This document shows positions 1-12,199 of a DNA stretch of 64,000 nt, in pieces (positions within the stretch are counted from its first letter, which is position 1; every line of letters starts with the position of its first letter). Origin of the DNA: Hybos culiciformis (Eukaryota; Arthropoda; Insecta; Diptera; Hybotidae); assembly GCA_964007475.1 (NCBI GenBank), contig OZ023273.1, positions 112,515,812 to 112,579,811 of the forward strand. The letters run 5' to 3'. A model generated the notes under the pieces. That model ran no database searches. It saw nothing but the letters and a program-made list of their open reading frames with translations, and was not told where the DNA came from. The position numbers and the translations under genes were made by a program.

Positions 1-3000
1 AAATAAATTTTTGAAATTTGTGATCCCAGGGAAGATACGCATTGTGTCAAGTTCATTATCATACTTATGCAATAACACAGTAAATAAAATTAATAAATTT
101 TGTTATTAATTCTCCCACGCCCACAATATTTCTGCTGCTCACTTGTTTATTTATTTTATTTTTTTTTTATATTAATAAAAAATAATTTTAATAAATGTTT
201 CCCAAGAAAAATAATAAATTTTTTTCAAGTCATTTTCCTGTTGGAAAATATTTTTTATTTTTCTAATAAAAAAAAAAAAAAAACTGTGTTAAGGAAACAT
301 ATTGTAAAAAAATTACACAATTACACGACCATAATAAACGTAAACCGCCCTAAAAAATTAGATACAGTAGTTTTAAATTTTAATAACAAAAAAAATAATA
401 ATAAAGAAGTTATTGCTAAAAAAAAATATCTTTTTCTCATATGAATAAAAAAAAAATGTTTTTTATTATTCAGTTTTTGGTTTTATTTTTTATTACTTTT
501 TGCCAAAGTGTTGAGATGGTGGTTTCCCGCTAAGCGTTGACATTGCAGGAAAAAGTCATTTCAAAAGAGTTTTTTTTTAATATTTTTTTAATCTAAAGAC
601 CATTGTTGATTGAAAATCAAAAAGAAAAAATTGGTAGTCAACTCAAGAAGAAAAAACAAATTGAATAAATTTTGCAGATAGAAGTTCCAGAAGTTCGAAA
701 CTATAATCGTACATTGTCTTCAAGCTGCTAACTTCATAAAAACTTTACTATTGCTGATAAGCATATGTGTCTGCTCCAAAGAGAGTTTTCCAGACATTAA
801 TGAATATAGTGTACAATACAAAAAAAAATTCTTAGCTCTTAAACGGCTTTTGCGACACGTCGGGACGTCAAAAATTGTGATATTTGTCATTTTTATAACA
901 TGTAAATCTAAAACAAAATTTATTAATTACATTTCAAAACAGGTAATTTATAAATTTGAATAAATTTTGACAATAAAATGTTTCGGTCTGCACACTATCT
1001 AGCCTTAACATCAAGATATTAGTAATTAATGGGCATTAAAATAAGCGAAGAAGGAAAAAATGTATTGAATCTACCAATATTCTTTTTAACATCCTTTTGA
1101 AATAATTATTTCTAAATCTCAAACAACCTTGAATTTAAAAGACAAGTCATAAACATCCTTTTGAAGACACCATAATAGAAATACTTAAAATTTCAAAAAA
1201 TATGTAAATATCAAAAAAATATTTTCCCCAAAGCAGAAATAAGTACTTTTCTGAAATTTCTAAAATTCTCTTTAACTCAAATTAATACCAGAAACATTTA
1301 TTATTTACATTGACATAGATGGACGACTACCCAACAACAGAGAAAAAAAATTATTTTCAAAATATTATCAAAATATTGAATATCCTTTTATTTTTGTTAA
1401 TTTTAGAAAAAGTCGCGTGCAAAACGCATGTCTATATGTGATTGTCACGTGTCCAAAAACAATTGAAGCAATTTTGGTAAATTTTTAACTTCCTTAAACG
1501 ATGATTCCCGATGAGTATCCTCAGCATGCGTTTCAACACAAAAAAAAAATTCAAAGTCATTTATAATGTTTATAATAAAAAAAAAAAAAATCTAATCAAG
1601 GAATAAAATTTATAGATACTAACACTTCATGTCAAAATTTATGTTGTGAAAGAAAAATAAAGGGTGCACTTCATTAAATGATGCAAGCCATCCCGTTCCA
1701 TAGGGAATTCATCTTGCCTAGATACCGCCAACAATGACTTTTTAAAAACTTTTATATTTTTTAATCAACATAAAAAATAATAAATATTCACAAATCTAAA
1801 TAAACAAAAGCGAAATTTTAATAATTACGAGTTTATATAAGTTTTTTTTTAGTTGTAATGCATATTACATACTACTAATCTTATCTCTCGGTATGACAGA
1901 AATTAGTTTAATATAACATTGACAGATTTTAACTCAAAGATAATTAGACTGCTTTAAATTTATTTATTTTGGCGTAGAAATTTAAATGTGCTTAGTTCAA
2001 TCCGCGATCGAAGAGTATAATATAATGAACAACAAAGATTAAAAGAATGGAAAATTAAAAAAGAAGGTTAAATGATGATGTTTATGTTGATGTTGCGACT
2101 AGTATTGTAGTCTTAATTAGTACTGTGTTCACGAACCTTGTATGAATAAAACACGAGAACAGAGCTAAACCCCAAATAAATATAATACATCTCATCTAAT
2201 ATCTTCGTCGTTGTTCAACAATCTCCTTCCTCAGTTTAAAATTGAAATTGACATAAAACAATAAGTCAATTCAACTTAATTCATAAATTATACATATTTT
2301 TTTTCTGTAGGTCATGAATTGAGGCCAACCATATTATGACCAACGTTCTAATTTTTTTCGGTAATAATTTCGTAATTTGCAATCAGAAAAAATAAAATAA
2401 AAATTATAAATATATAATAATACAATATAATAAACCTCCTTCTCACTGTTGATTTTATGCTTTGCAGTGTGTCTGATGGGAAACTCATTGATCAAAATAA
2501 TTGTAAACATTGAGAAAATGATACTTTCATTCGTTCAAAATATATTTCGCTATACAAATAAAGAAAAAAAAATGTTTAAGATAAATCTTTTCTCCCTCTT
2601 TATTTCATCTCTGTTACAATTAAAGATTCAATTCATGGCACGTGTATAAATAATTATTAATAACAATTTGAAGTACCAATTCGTTTGCAATTTCAATTTT
2701 AATAGTTTTAAAGATTAAAATTTTTATAATGTTGTGAATTTTTCTTATAATGCATATAACGTTTAAAAATAATAATATAATAATAATCAGTGGCACGGAA
2801 CAGCTTATCGTGATATTACATAATTATTGCTTGCTCAACTACAAGCTATAAAAAAGAAGGTTAATTATGAACTAAAACGAATACTTCTTTTTTTCTTATT
2901 ATTAGTGTAGGTATCCATTGATAACTTCGAATGCTCACTCAGAGTTTGAAATTTTTCATTATCAAATAAAAACGCAAAAATACGCTGTTTCGTAAGTAAT

Positions 3001-3048
3001 TTACTAATGAATTGTTTTATAGCGATTCGGAAAATTAAACGGGCTTTA
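1..3048. other. AT-rich region without recognised gene
   Basis: No conserved coding segment is visible on either strand. The open frames here are built from Lys, Asn, Ile and Phe, as expected by chance at this base composition. Slightly less AT-rich islands occur near 500-560, 840-880, 1400-1460, 1680-1740 and 2090-2240, but none gives a frame I recognise or a clear inverted repeat. Confidence 0.6.
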
Positions 3049-3598
3049 ATTCAAATATAATGTTTAAGTATACAACGTATGTAATTTGTTTGGTTATAGT
3101 TATATGGGCACTTTTAGTAGAAAATTATTCATTGGCCACTTCATTGCCAAAAAATATTTGTATACATTTTAATAAAATGTCACTAGGTTTTTAGGATCCC
3201 CGGAATCAACCAATGGCTCTTACACACCTTTTGAATAAACTATGCTAAAAATATTATTATTTCTTTAATTAAAATTAAGAAAGTAAAAATTGAAATAATA
3301 GTATTTATACTTATATAAGTATAAATACGTACATAAGTATAAATACTATTATTTCAATTTTTACTTTCTTAATTTTAATTAAAGAAATAATAATATTTTT
3401 AGCATAGTTTATTCAAAAGGTGTGTAAGAGCCATTGGTTGATTCCGGGGATCCTAAAAACCTAGTGACATTTTATTAAAATGTATACAAATATTTTTTGG
3501 CAATGAAGTGGCCAATGAATAATTTTCTACTAAAAGTGCCCATATAACTATAACCAAACAAATTACATACGTTGTATACTTAAACATTATTTTTGAAT
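3049..3598. repeat. Near-perfect ~550-bp palindrome (inverted repeat with almost no spacer)
   Basis: The segment 3049-3310 reads almost exactly as the reverse complement of 3337-3598. The dyad centre lies near 3323/3324 and only about 25 bases around it are imperfect. Matching landmarks include the TAGGATCCCCGG block near 3192-3203 with its mirror near 3444-3455, and the GTTTAAGTATACAACG block near both ends. Only one clear mismatch shows near the outer ends (AAATATAATG against AAAAATAATG). No clean target duplication flanks it and no protein is encoded. It could be a foldback element, a recent inverted duplication, or a hairpin artefact of library preparation or assembly. Confidence 0.9.
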
Positions 3599-3601
3599 AA
3601 A

Positions 3602-6180
3602 TCAATCAATAAAACTTTTATGTTTTATAATTTGGCATTTATAAAAAAAAATTAGAGGATTATTGATGCAAATAACAATGCTACATGTTGAATAAACATT
3701 TTTTTTATGAAATTTATGAGATATTAACATTCTTATTCAGCATAAATTTATAGAATTTTTCATTGACAAAACGCATTAAAAAAGATTAAAGAATTGCAGG
3801 TGGAATATATAAATGCAAGGTGTGATCACATAAATTCATTTGAGTTTTTTTTTAGGACGCATTGAAAGCAAATGGAAAATATTAGTACCAATTAGTTACT
3901 AAGTACCAACATTGAAGCTTTTTGTTTCAAATGTAGATATCTAAAAAAAAAGAGAAAATCAAGTAACTTTGTATTTTGTTCTTGTTTTAATGCTTTTATG
4001 TTTTTTGTTAAACTTTTTAAATGAAAAGTCTCTATTTAATCATTACATAAAGATTTCCATAATTTTTTATTGGAAAAGAAAAAGGTAAATATCAAAATCG
4101 CGTGTGAAAAATTAAAAATCCGCACTGACTTTTGTAAAGGGGAATATTAATCAAAAGACAACGACCAATATTTTTCAACCCTACAAATTTTTTTTTCACC
4201 TTGATTTGGGTGAGGCGGGGATAGTCTTCTTCCTTCCGGAAAATTTTGTTTTTATAATTAATTTTTTCATCAATATTTTTGTATTTACCACTAGATATTT
4301 AAGTTTGTAGATAATTTAGTTTAAATAAAATCAAATATGCCGAAAAGCTTCAAATGACAATCTTATTTACTCTACGATATAACCAAAATCGTGATTTCCT
4401 CTCCCAGAATTCAAAAATATTAATGCATAGTATTGTACCAAATTAAAATTGACAGGACCTTGATATCTTTATTTGTTTCACGACCTGTCATCAAATGCAT
4501 TTTATAATTGCGCTTATTTAATTAATAAATTAAATAAGTTCTTAAATCTAAAAGCGTTTATTGCCAGGGCACTCGGTTTCAATGTATTCTTCATTATGTA
4601 GGTTTTTCGGTTCGATTGAGTTTATCCTACTTTTATAATCTACTCATTTGAACTCAGCAGTTTTAACGCGTTCGCAGTAACATAATTATTTTAGGTTCTC
4701 CAGAAAAACGAATTATATATAATCGAATTTCTTCGAAGTTTTTTAAATTTATTATTCCCATCTAAGTTTCTCAACGTTTTCGCGCAAAGCAATAAATAAT
4801 AAGAATAATATAAAAAACTCTATTGATCTTATACACACCATTAATTTTAAAATTCATTTTTAAAGTATCATTTCTGCAATATGGGTTCCATCAATAATAT
4901 ACACATTTTTTTCTTAGCTTATAAAAATATATATTCCTATGAGAATGCATGTCATATCATCATTAAATATATTGTTTTAAACGAGCTATAAAAGTTAATC
5001 ATTAGGGATTTTTAGAAAAGTTATACGGTCAAAAAAGCAGAGCAAACAGATGTCCCTTATACGAAAAATATGACTCAGTTTTAATAGTAGCATCTTTATT
5101 TTTGGCGCACGCGAGTTTTTTTTTCGTTCTATTTTGAAATATGTATAATTATTATTTTTTTTCTTTTTGTCGAAGCAAAAAAGTGCTAAAATAAAGAATA
5201 CAATGTTTATATTTCAAAAGAAAATTTTAAGATTCACATTTACAGAGAAAATGTATTTATTTAAATTGAATGAAAAATTATTTTCCATTATAATATAGTA
5301 TTCAATATTATAATATTATTCAATCAAGTATAAGTATACTCTCATTATCAAAATTGCGAAATATTTAATTGAAAAATTTTAACAATAGTCCTGTGTTTTT
5401 AACATAAGGTCCTGTGTTTTTAACATAAGAGGTCTTCTTACATAACAATAAAGTGAATTGGTTAAAAATTCCATATTTAAAATTTTAGGAAATTTTACAA
5501 ATTTTGGTAAAGAAAATTTCATATTGTGAATATTTTTTGATACCTATGTATATCAATTTTTGAACACATCGTCACTGCTATCCGCCAAAAAGAACATATT
5601 ATCAATTTTCACAATATGTTCTTGTTTGCTAATTTATATATTATGATAATTTAAAATTTGTTTACATTTATGTTTTGGTATTTAAGTAAAAGCAGTAAAA
5701 CATTTTATAAGATAACAATTTGATTGATAGCAAACATGAAAGCACTACTTGAAACTTGTTAAACAACAACATATTGCCGATATCATTCACTGGAAAAAGG
5801 TTTTATTTTAGATAAAAAAAAATTATTATTAAATATTTACACCTTAAATAACTTTTTTTCTTAAAACTAAATTCAATAAATTTGCATTATGAATAAAAAT
5901 TTTACGGTGGCTTTTTATATATATGTCAATTTTGTGAATGAAAACTTTGCTATTGAACTTTTGATGAAAAAACTTTAATATATTTAGGACTCATTCAATG
6001 ACACATCTGAAAAATAATCTAAATTGAATTAAGATTGAAAAATAATCTCAATTCGAGAATTTATTGCTTCGGTAGGATTTTCCAATCTTTTCAATATATT
6101 AAAAAAAATATGTGAGTCTCGGGACACACGGAAGAAATGAAACTTCATGGCAAGTAGTATTTTCTGGGAAGGCTAAATAA
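3602..6180. other. AT-rich region without recognised gene
   Basis: Nothing coding is supported. The only local structure is a short tandem duplication at 5388-5429. Long A and T runs and a few moderately GC-richer words (near 4200 and 4560-4680) show no recognisable family. Confidence 0.6.
5388..5429. repeat. 21-bp unit, two exact tandem copies
   Basis: The unit starting GTCCTGTGTTT and ending AACATAAG occurs at 5388-5408 and again at 5409-5429 without mismatch. This is probably replication slippage. It has no coding context. Confidence 0.9.
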
Positions 6181-6184
6181 ATAT

Positions 6185-6373
6185 TTAAAATGGCCAAGTG
6201 CATATAAGATATGACGCCGATTGATTTTTTCGACGGCGACTAGTTGATTTTTGCCCTTCGAATGCTGCGGTCAGTCGACTTAAAATTACTTGTTTTGGGG
6301 AATTCGGCGGCTTAGAAAAAATTAAAACCCAGCGACTGCTTATACCTTGTTCGCATTCTAATTTAAATTCCAC
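6185..6373. other. Less AT-rich segment, unclassified, beside the inverted repeat
   Basis: This stretch has clearly more G and C than its surroundings (words such as GACGCCGATTG, CGACGGCGAC, GCGGTCAGTCGAC). The minus strand is open for 62 codons across it. I do not recognise the translation, and there is no domain, splice context or conserved motif to call it a gene. It abuts the GTTCGCATT inverted repeat and is more likely part of an old repeat. Confidence 0.4.
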
Positions 6374-6397
6374 TTATATTCCGGAAAACAAATTACC

Positions 6398-6731
6398 GTT
6401 CGCATTACAAAATTTGATGAGAAGTGGAATTTAATGATGTATACAAAAATTTAGAAATTTGTTGTTGAAAATTTTGACTTTTTATCTCACTTTTTATCAA
6501 TTTTATTTTGTTTTTTTTTTTCATTTTGACTCGAATTTGACAAAAAAAATTTTTGCCAACTATAACAAAATTTCAAAAAGTGAGTGAAAGTAACTATAAA
6601 TATAGAATTTTAACTCTGACAAACTAGAATATGAAAGTGGAATATACATATTCCGGAATATATTTTTATATGAAAAATCCTGAAATATTCCGAAAAACAG
6701 CATATTCCACAAATATTCTCCTAATGCGAAC
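6398..6731. mobile_element. Possible old MITE (inverted repeat ending GTTCGCATTA)
   Basis: The left end GTTCGCATTA (from 6398) is mirrored by TAATGCGAAC ending at 6731. A second shared word, GTGGAAT, lies inside both arms at similar depth. The trinucleotide ACC sits immediately outside each end (6395-6397 and 6732-6734), which could be a 3-bp target duplication. The interior holds several ATTCCGGAAT-like palindromes. A further GTTCGCATT lies at about 6350, just outside, so the true boundary may be larger. The arms have diverged heavily and no transposase is present. Confidence 0.35.
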
Positions 6732-6739
6732 ACCATATT

Positions 6740-9700
6740 AGAGATAAAAGCATTTAAAAATTCTAAAATACTTTTTAAGCTCAAAAAGTTTAGTGGCATA
6801 AAATTATTTCAAAATGGCTAGATTTATGGCAACACTGATTGCAGATGATTTCTACTATATTTTAAGCTTTAAACACAATTCCGGTTATTCGCGACAATAA
6901 TAAAAAAAAAAAAAAAACAGCAGCGTGGCTTAAATCATGTTTTTATTTTTGTTGCCCGAAAAGTTTAACCTAAAATAACTTTTGCAAATATGCCTGAAAA
7001 ATTTCATGTTTATTAGTACTTCTTCTGAAAAGGAATTGTAAAAAAATATTCCTCCTGCATTTTATTAGTGTAATTTAATGTCAAAAATAAATTACACCAA
7101 CAAACTACAAATTACATTAAGAAAAATTAATATCATAAATAAATTATCTACAAAATAGGTGCATTGGAACATTTTTATTCAGAATACATATTTGTATTCC
7201 AAAAACTTTTTGAAAATTAGCACTAATAATTAATAAATGAAATATTTGTTATTCAATAATTTAAAATAAATTATATTTCCCTTTCAATCGAAAAAAAAAA
7301 TAGTATTTTCGACTTTAATTCTGAGCTAATATAGAGTAGGTTATTGCGCTGATAAGCTTCATTAAGTTGCTAGCGGCTGTCGGTTTTATCATCAGCTGAC
7401 ACATAAATTTTTTCTTTTTTCTTTTTTTTTTGCCTTTTTTTTTGACAATAATCGTTTGAATTTTGACAATAATCGTTTGAATTTTGTTTTATTTTTTGAC
7501 AATAATTGTTCTGTTTTTGACACTTACATTTTTTTCACTCTCAATCACAATGCCTGTAAAGAAGTTTCACTTCAAAAGTTTATTACCGATCGATATTTGA
7601 TTAAACCAGAAATATTTGCCTACATAGATATCACATTATGCTTCAATATTTTTATGTAGTGTTAACACATTTATTTATGTATACATTGGAAATGAAAAAA
7701 AAAAAATTCCACAAAATAATATAGAATTAAATTTTCATCCATAAATGAAAAGCTTTTACTTGACCATTTCAATAATAAGCAGTAGAGCGTTCGTATAAAA
7801 AAAAATTAAGTACATAATTCAAGAAAATAAAAGAAAATTTATTCTGAAATTCAACTTTTACCATAAAACACGCAAATTTGGAGAGCAAAAAAAAAAACAA
7901 CATTTAATAAATCATTTGGAAAAATATTAAATAAAATTCAAAGAATCATTTAGGGTTTTTATAGCTATTCCAATAACATAGTTATAGTTTTGCTTATACA
8001 TGTTATAGAGATTTTTTTTTATATATATTTATTTTATTTTTATTTTTTTACATTTCTATATGTTTTGTTAGAAAGTTCCCCACTTTCATGAGCCACATTA
8101 TGTATTTAAGTTTTAATTTTTTTTTTTTTTTTGAATGATTTCTTTTAAGAAATATGATTTTTTTTATTTGAGGGAGAATATCACCAAATTAAAGTAAATT
8201 CAAGCAATACGATTAAATTTCATGTTAGCTTTAATTAAGAAATAAAATTAGAAGATCGTAATGACCAATTTTTAGTAAATTATCGATTTTAAGCATTTAC
8301 AGAGTATCAGTTTTACCAACTATTATGTGTCCTTTGCTTTTCATAGTAATTTTCCTATAGTTAATAAGTCCATTTGTTTTAGTATATAGTTGGTCCAGCT
8401 AGAACAGATTAAAATAAAATATGTTTTCAATATGAAGCCGGTCACAGCATCAATACCATTGAATTGTATTCCAAATTATATATGCGAAACATATTTTAAA
8501 CAATAATGTTGTGAAAAAATGAAAAAATTTAAATACCTAGATCGAAACATGAACATTTTTTGTATAGATAAATTAAAACTTAAAAGATTATAAAAATAAG
8601 TTAATATTTAACATGCTGAAATTCATGAATTTGTAAAAAGATTTTCAGCTATTTTTACACGCTTCAACTAAGTTTAATCCTATTTCAATCACAATAAATT
8701 TTTGTTGACTACCATTTGTTTTACGCATATTTTCACAATTTTCTGATTTTTATTACTGAAAAAAAAGAGCAATATTTTCAAATTATTGTCCCTTTAACTT
8801 TTAATATACATATATTAGAATTTTTTTTTTATGGGATTATTTTTTAACTTTATTATTATTTTCATCACTTCAAATGATAATATGCATGGGTACACTTATT
8901 TAGCTATTGTGCGGGTGTTATTGTGACAGTATCGACTAAAAGCTTATGTTAAGTTTTGTATTCTATGAAAAAATGTTTGCAGCTCAAACATAAAGAGTGG
9001 AAGACGATATCATGTTCTTAGAAAATCCCGGCTGATAAAGTGATAATTCTATAATTTTATTGGCTAATAATATATTAATAATTTTTTAACTTAAACTATA
9101 CTAGAAAAATTGTATATTGAGTCATAGTAACTTTTCGAAAAATAAAATTGCTAAGAGGATTATGTGGCTGCATTGATACTGCAAAGGATTCAAAAAAATA
9201 AATTGAAATTATTTTATTAATTTTTTGATGTAGTGTTCACAAATATGCAAGTATAATTTAACTGACTTAAGTCACTTCAGAAATTTATTTTCGAGCGAAG
9301 CGCTGTGCCTGCTCAGTACCAAATTGAAATATTTTTTTTCATTTCAAAATTCGAATAACAATTTCAATCAATACTTTTTTTTGTTACAATTTGTTTAAAA
9401 AGACAAAAAGTTTTTATAAAATATTTAATTTAAAGAATAAAACAAAAACCTAAAATCGGGACTACCAAAAACAAAAAAGTAACAACATTTTCTTATCTAA
9501 AAATAAAATCTATTCAAATATTTGAGGATTCCACCTCACACAAATAAATTTGAACATTTGGAAAGAAATGTATCATGAACATGTACATAAATATAATGTG
9601 TATATCATTAGTTATATATATGTATGTATGTATTAATTTAATCCGATCAACCATATAAACCTCTTGTCGCCACATAATAAATCATATGTGAGTAAAATAA

Positions 9701-11344
9701 AAGAATAAAATAAAAAAAAAAAAAACAAAGAAAATCTTTAAAGAAATTACCGCATCGTGCTACACGGTTTTATTCAAATCTACTTATATTCTTATTATTT
9801 TTTTCTTTTTAAATCTTGGTAAATAAAAATTTGACATTACAAAATCATAAAAACAAAAAAAATGTTTTTTACTTACCGGAAAACATTGTTTGACCAAAAT
9901 ATAACATGCAATTTATTATTACACGGTCTAACGAATCATCAGCGGATCAAAATAATTAACAATAAAAATTATGTATAGGTATGTTTTTTTCTTTTAAATT
10001 CCTACACTATGTAAAGTGCTCCTACACAATAATTAAGGGATGACTATTATTGCCAAAAAGTTCAAAAATTGGATTATAAATTGTTTATTTAATACGTTTG
10101 AAACAGAGACAATTTATTTTTTTTTTACACCAAGCTTCTCCTACTGAACTGTGTGCATTTACATGAGATTTAGAGAATTTTATTGGATTTCGTTCGACCG
10201 AAAAACTTTAAAACTAATAAATAGACCAATATTATTTAAATCTACATTAAAGGGTTAATAAAATTATTTCCCGCCAAGTGAAATAATATACCACACAGTT
10301 TTAGAGCAAAAAAAAAGTTTTTTGAGCCTCTAATAATTAATTATAAAAGGTCAATCCTCTTTGATTCTCAAAAATAATTCGCACTTTATATCACCCTTGA
10401 ACAAAATTACAGTCTAAAATAATAAAAATTTGAAATAAAATTAAAAATATAAAAAATAAACATGTTATTATTATTTTCTTCATTTGATTTTTAGCTAAAA
10501 CAGGTATTTGAGATTATAAAACTGTATATATATGTATATAATAAAAATTAAATAAATAAAATAAAATTTGCAAAATTAACGCAATAAAAATAAAGTTTTA
10601 TTAGGTATTATTATATTATGTATAAACAATAACTTCTGTATTTTTTTTTATTTAATTTTTAATTAAAATTTTAAGTTAATAATTAAAATTCTTTAAGAAA
10701 TAATTTACTAAATTGAGTCCAATATTATGTGTCCCCAAATACCTATTCTCTTTAAAAATGCCACAATGACATAATTTAGTTTATGCTTTGAGAACGGATC
10801 TATTCTATGAAAATCGAAAAAATGGACTGCATGTTTTTATTTATGTTCGACTTCATTAAACTAAGTACCTACTGTATCGATTTTGACTATTCAAATACTA
10901 AAATATGTATTAATATTGTTTACTTTCATTTATCTGGTCGACAAGAACGTACAAATATACCAAATTTTTATACTACTTCCAAGTATTTTTTTCTCACAAA
11001 TTTGATTGAATCTGCCTAAAATTTTGGGGTATTGTTCATTTGGGCAGTTTTTTGTTTCTGGAGTGATTTACATAACATTTTACACATACTTTCGACAAGA
11101 TCGAAAATTATGTTAGATTATCGGAAATTGTTGGTATATTATACAACAAATACAGAATGTTTTTTTATTTATTTAGATCCATTCAATACAAACAGGCATA
11201 TAAAAGAAATTATAAAAAAAATGAATACACATATATATATAAATATAAATACAGTAATATCTTAATACTAACATACATTTCAAATATACAAATGATGTGT
11301 AAAAACAAATCTGACATTCTAATAAATTGAAAACCAAAATAAAA
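6740..11344. other. AT-rich region without recognised gene
   Basis: No coding region, RNA gene or clear terminal inverted repeat is seen. The span includes a 21-bp tandem duplication at 7441-7482 and many homopolymer runs. The short open frames here have composition-driven translations. Confidence 0.6.
7441..7482. repeat. 21-bp unit, two exact tandem copies
   Basis: A unit reading TTTGACAATAATCGTTTGAAT occurs twice in direct tandem, followed by a degenerate third partial copy (TTTTGACAATAATTG) near 7494. Confidence 0.85.
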
Positions 11345-11351
11345 CTATAAC

Positions 11352-11667
11352 CAAAAAGCATGTATATAAAGAGGAATCAGTCCCATACAAAAAAAATAAT
11401 AAAAATAGTGAAACAAAAAATCCATAACACAACCCCATGAGCTTTTTTTTTTTTTTTTGAGAATTCCACTCTCACAAAAGCTTTTAAAACATTCAAAATT
11501 GTATAGAACTGTTGTTATTTTGAAAGTTTTAAAAGCTTTCGTGAGAGTGGAATTCTCAAAAAACACAAAAAAAAAAGCTCATGGGGTTGTGATATGGATT
11601 TTTTGTTTCACTATTTTAATTCTTTTTTTTGTATGGGACTGATTCCTCTTTATATACATGCTTTTTG
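11352..11667. mobile_element. Foldback MITE, copy 1 (7-bp target duplication CTATAAC)
   Basis: A 316-bp element begins CAAAAAGCATGTATAT and ends with the reverse complement. The arms run about 147 bases each (11352-11498 and 11518-11667) and leave only a 19-base loop, so practically the whole element folds into one hairpin. The 7 bases CTATAAC occur directly outside both ends (11345-11351 and 11668-11674). A T run of about 16 interrupts the left arm and pairs with the A-rich stretch of the right arm. No transposase is encoded, and the open frames across it are mirror-image artefacts. A nearly identical copy lies at 17274-17591. Confidence 0.88.
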
Positions 11668-11675
11668 CTATAACA

Positions 11676-12180
11676 TTAAGTAGGTTCCTCAAATCTGGCA
11701 AAAAACAGGCTTTTAAACAGTTTTCCAGCAAAAGCACACGAAAGTAGGTTTGGAGAATATCGATTGTAACATCTGACCAAACTTGAGATAGGACAGTTAA
11801 CACCATAGTTACATCGAGAAAATGGTATATGCAATACATCGATGTTCCTCAAATTTCTTACAGGAACATTAAGATTAAATTTAGATAATAAATTAGGACA
11901 AGCAATTTCACCATTCAGAATGCCATGAACAAGGCCAAAACCAAGATATGATCTCCTCGATTCAAGGCTATGTAAGCTGATTAATTCTTAACGCTGGCTG
12001 TAGGCTGGTAAATTTAGAGGATCCTACCAGTAAATTTCTTTGTACACCCCTAAGCCTACGAATATGAATCGAATAATAAGGAGACCAAATCTGATAAGCA
12101 TATTCCAAAATAGGACGAACAAAAGTAATGTATAAAATCTTTATAATATATGGATCTTCAAATACGGTCCTAATTAAATA
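11676..12180 (-). pseudogene. Non-LTR retrotransposon (Jockey/CR1-like) reverse transcriptase, decayed C-terminal fragment
   Basis: On the minus strand the first frame (about 12180 down to 11980) reads FEDPYIIKILYITFVRPILEY, then a WSPYYSIHIRRL-like stretch. This is the pattern found just after the palm domain in Jockey/CR1/I-type LINE reverse transcriptases, where xDPYTLKxLYxxLVRPILEY, WSPY and HIxRIExVQ recur. A frameshift near 11975 moves the reading into a second frame, which continues SLESRRSYLGFGLVHGILNG, then VPVRNLRNIDVLHIPF and a further C-terminal-like tract, to a TAA at 11676. The pieces are collinear with the family's C-terminus. The endonuclease, the catalytic YADD core and ORF1 are absent, so this is a 5'-truncated, frameshifted fossil. 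The family assignment is from motif memory. Confidence 0.75.
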
Positions 12181-12199
12181 TATGCTTAGAAACATTATT

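Noticed and set aside
100..444. 114-residue plus-strand frame at the window start
   Set aside because: It is dominated by Lys, Asn and Phe from homopolymer runs and has no recognisable segment.
4590..4630. GGTTCGATT as a possible tRNA B box
   Set aside because: No pairing T stem or A box lies at the right distance.
11345..11642. Opposing frames of 61-73 codons across the foldback copies (and again at 17299-17566)
   Set aside because: They are mirror-image translations of the inverted-repeat arms, and both strands give the same peptide.
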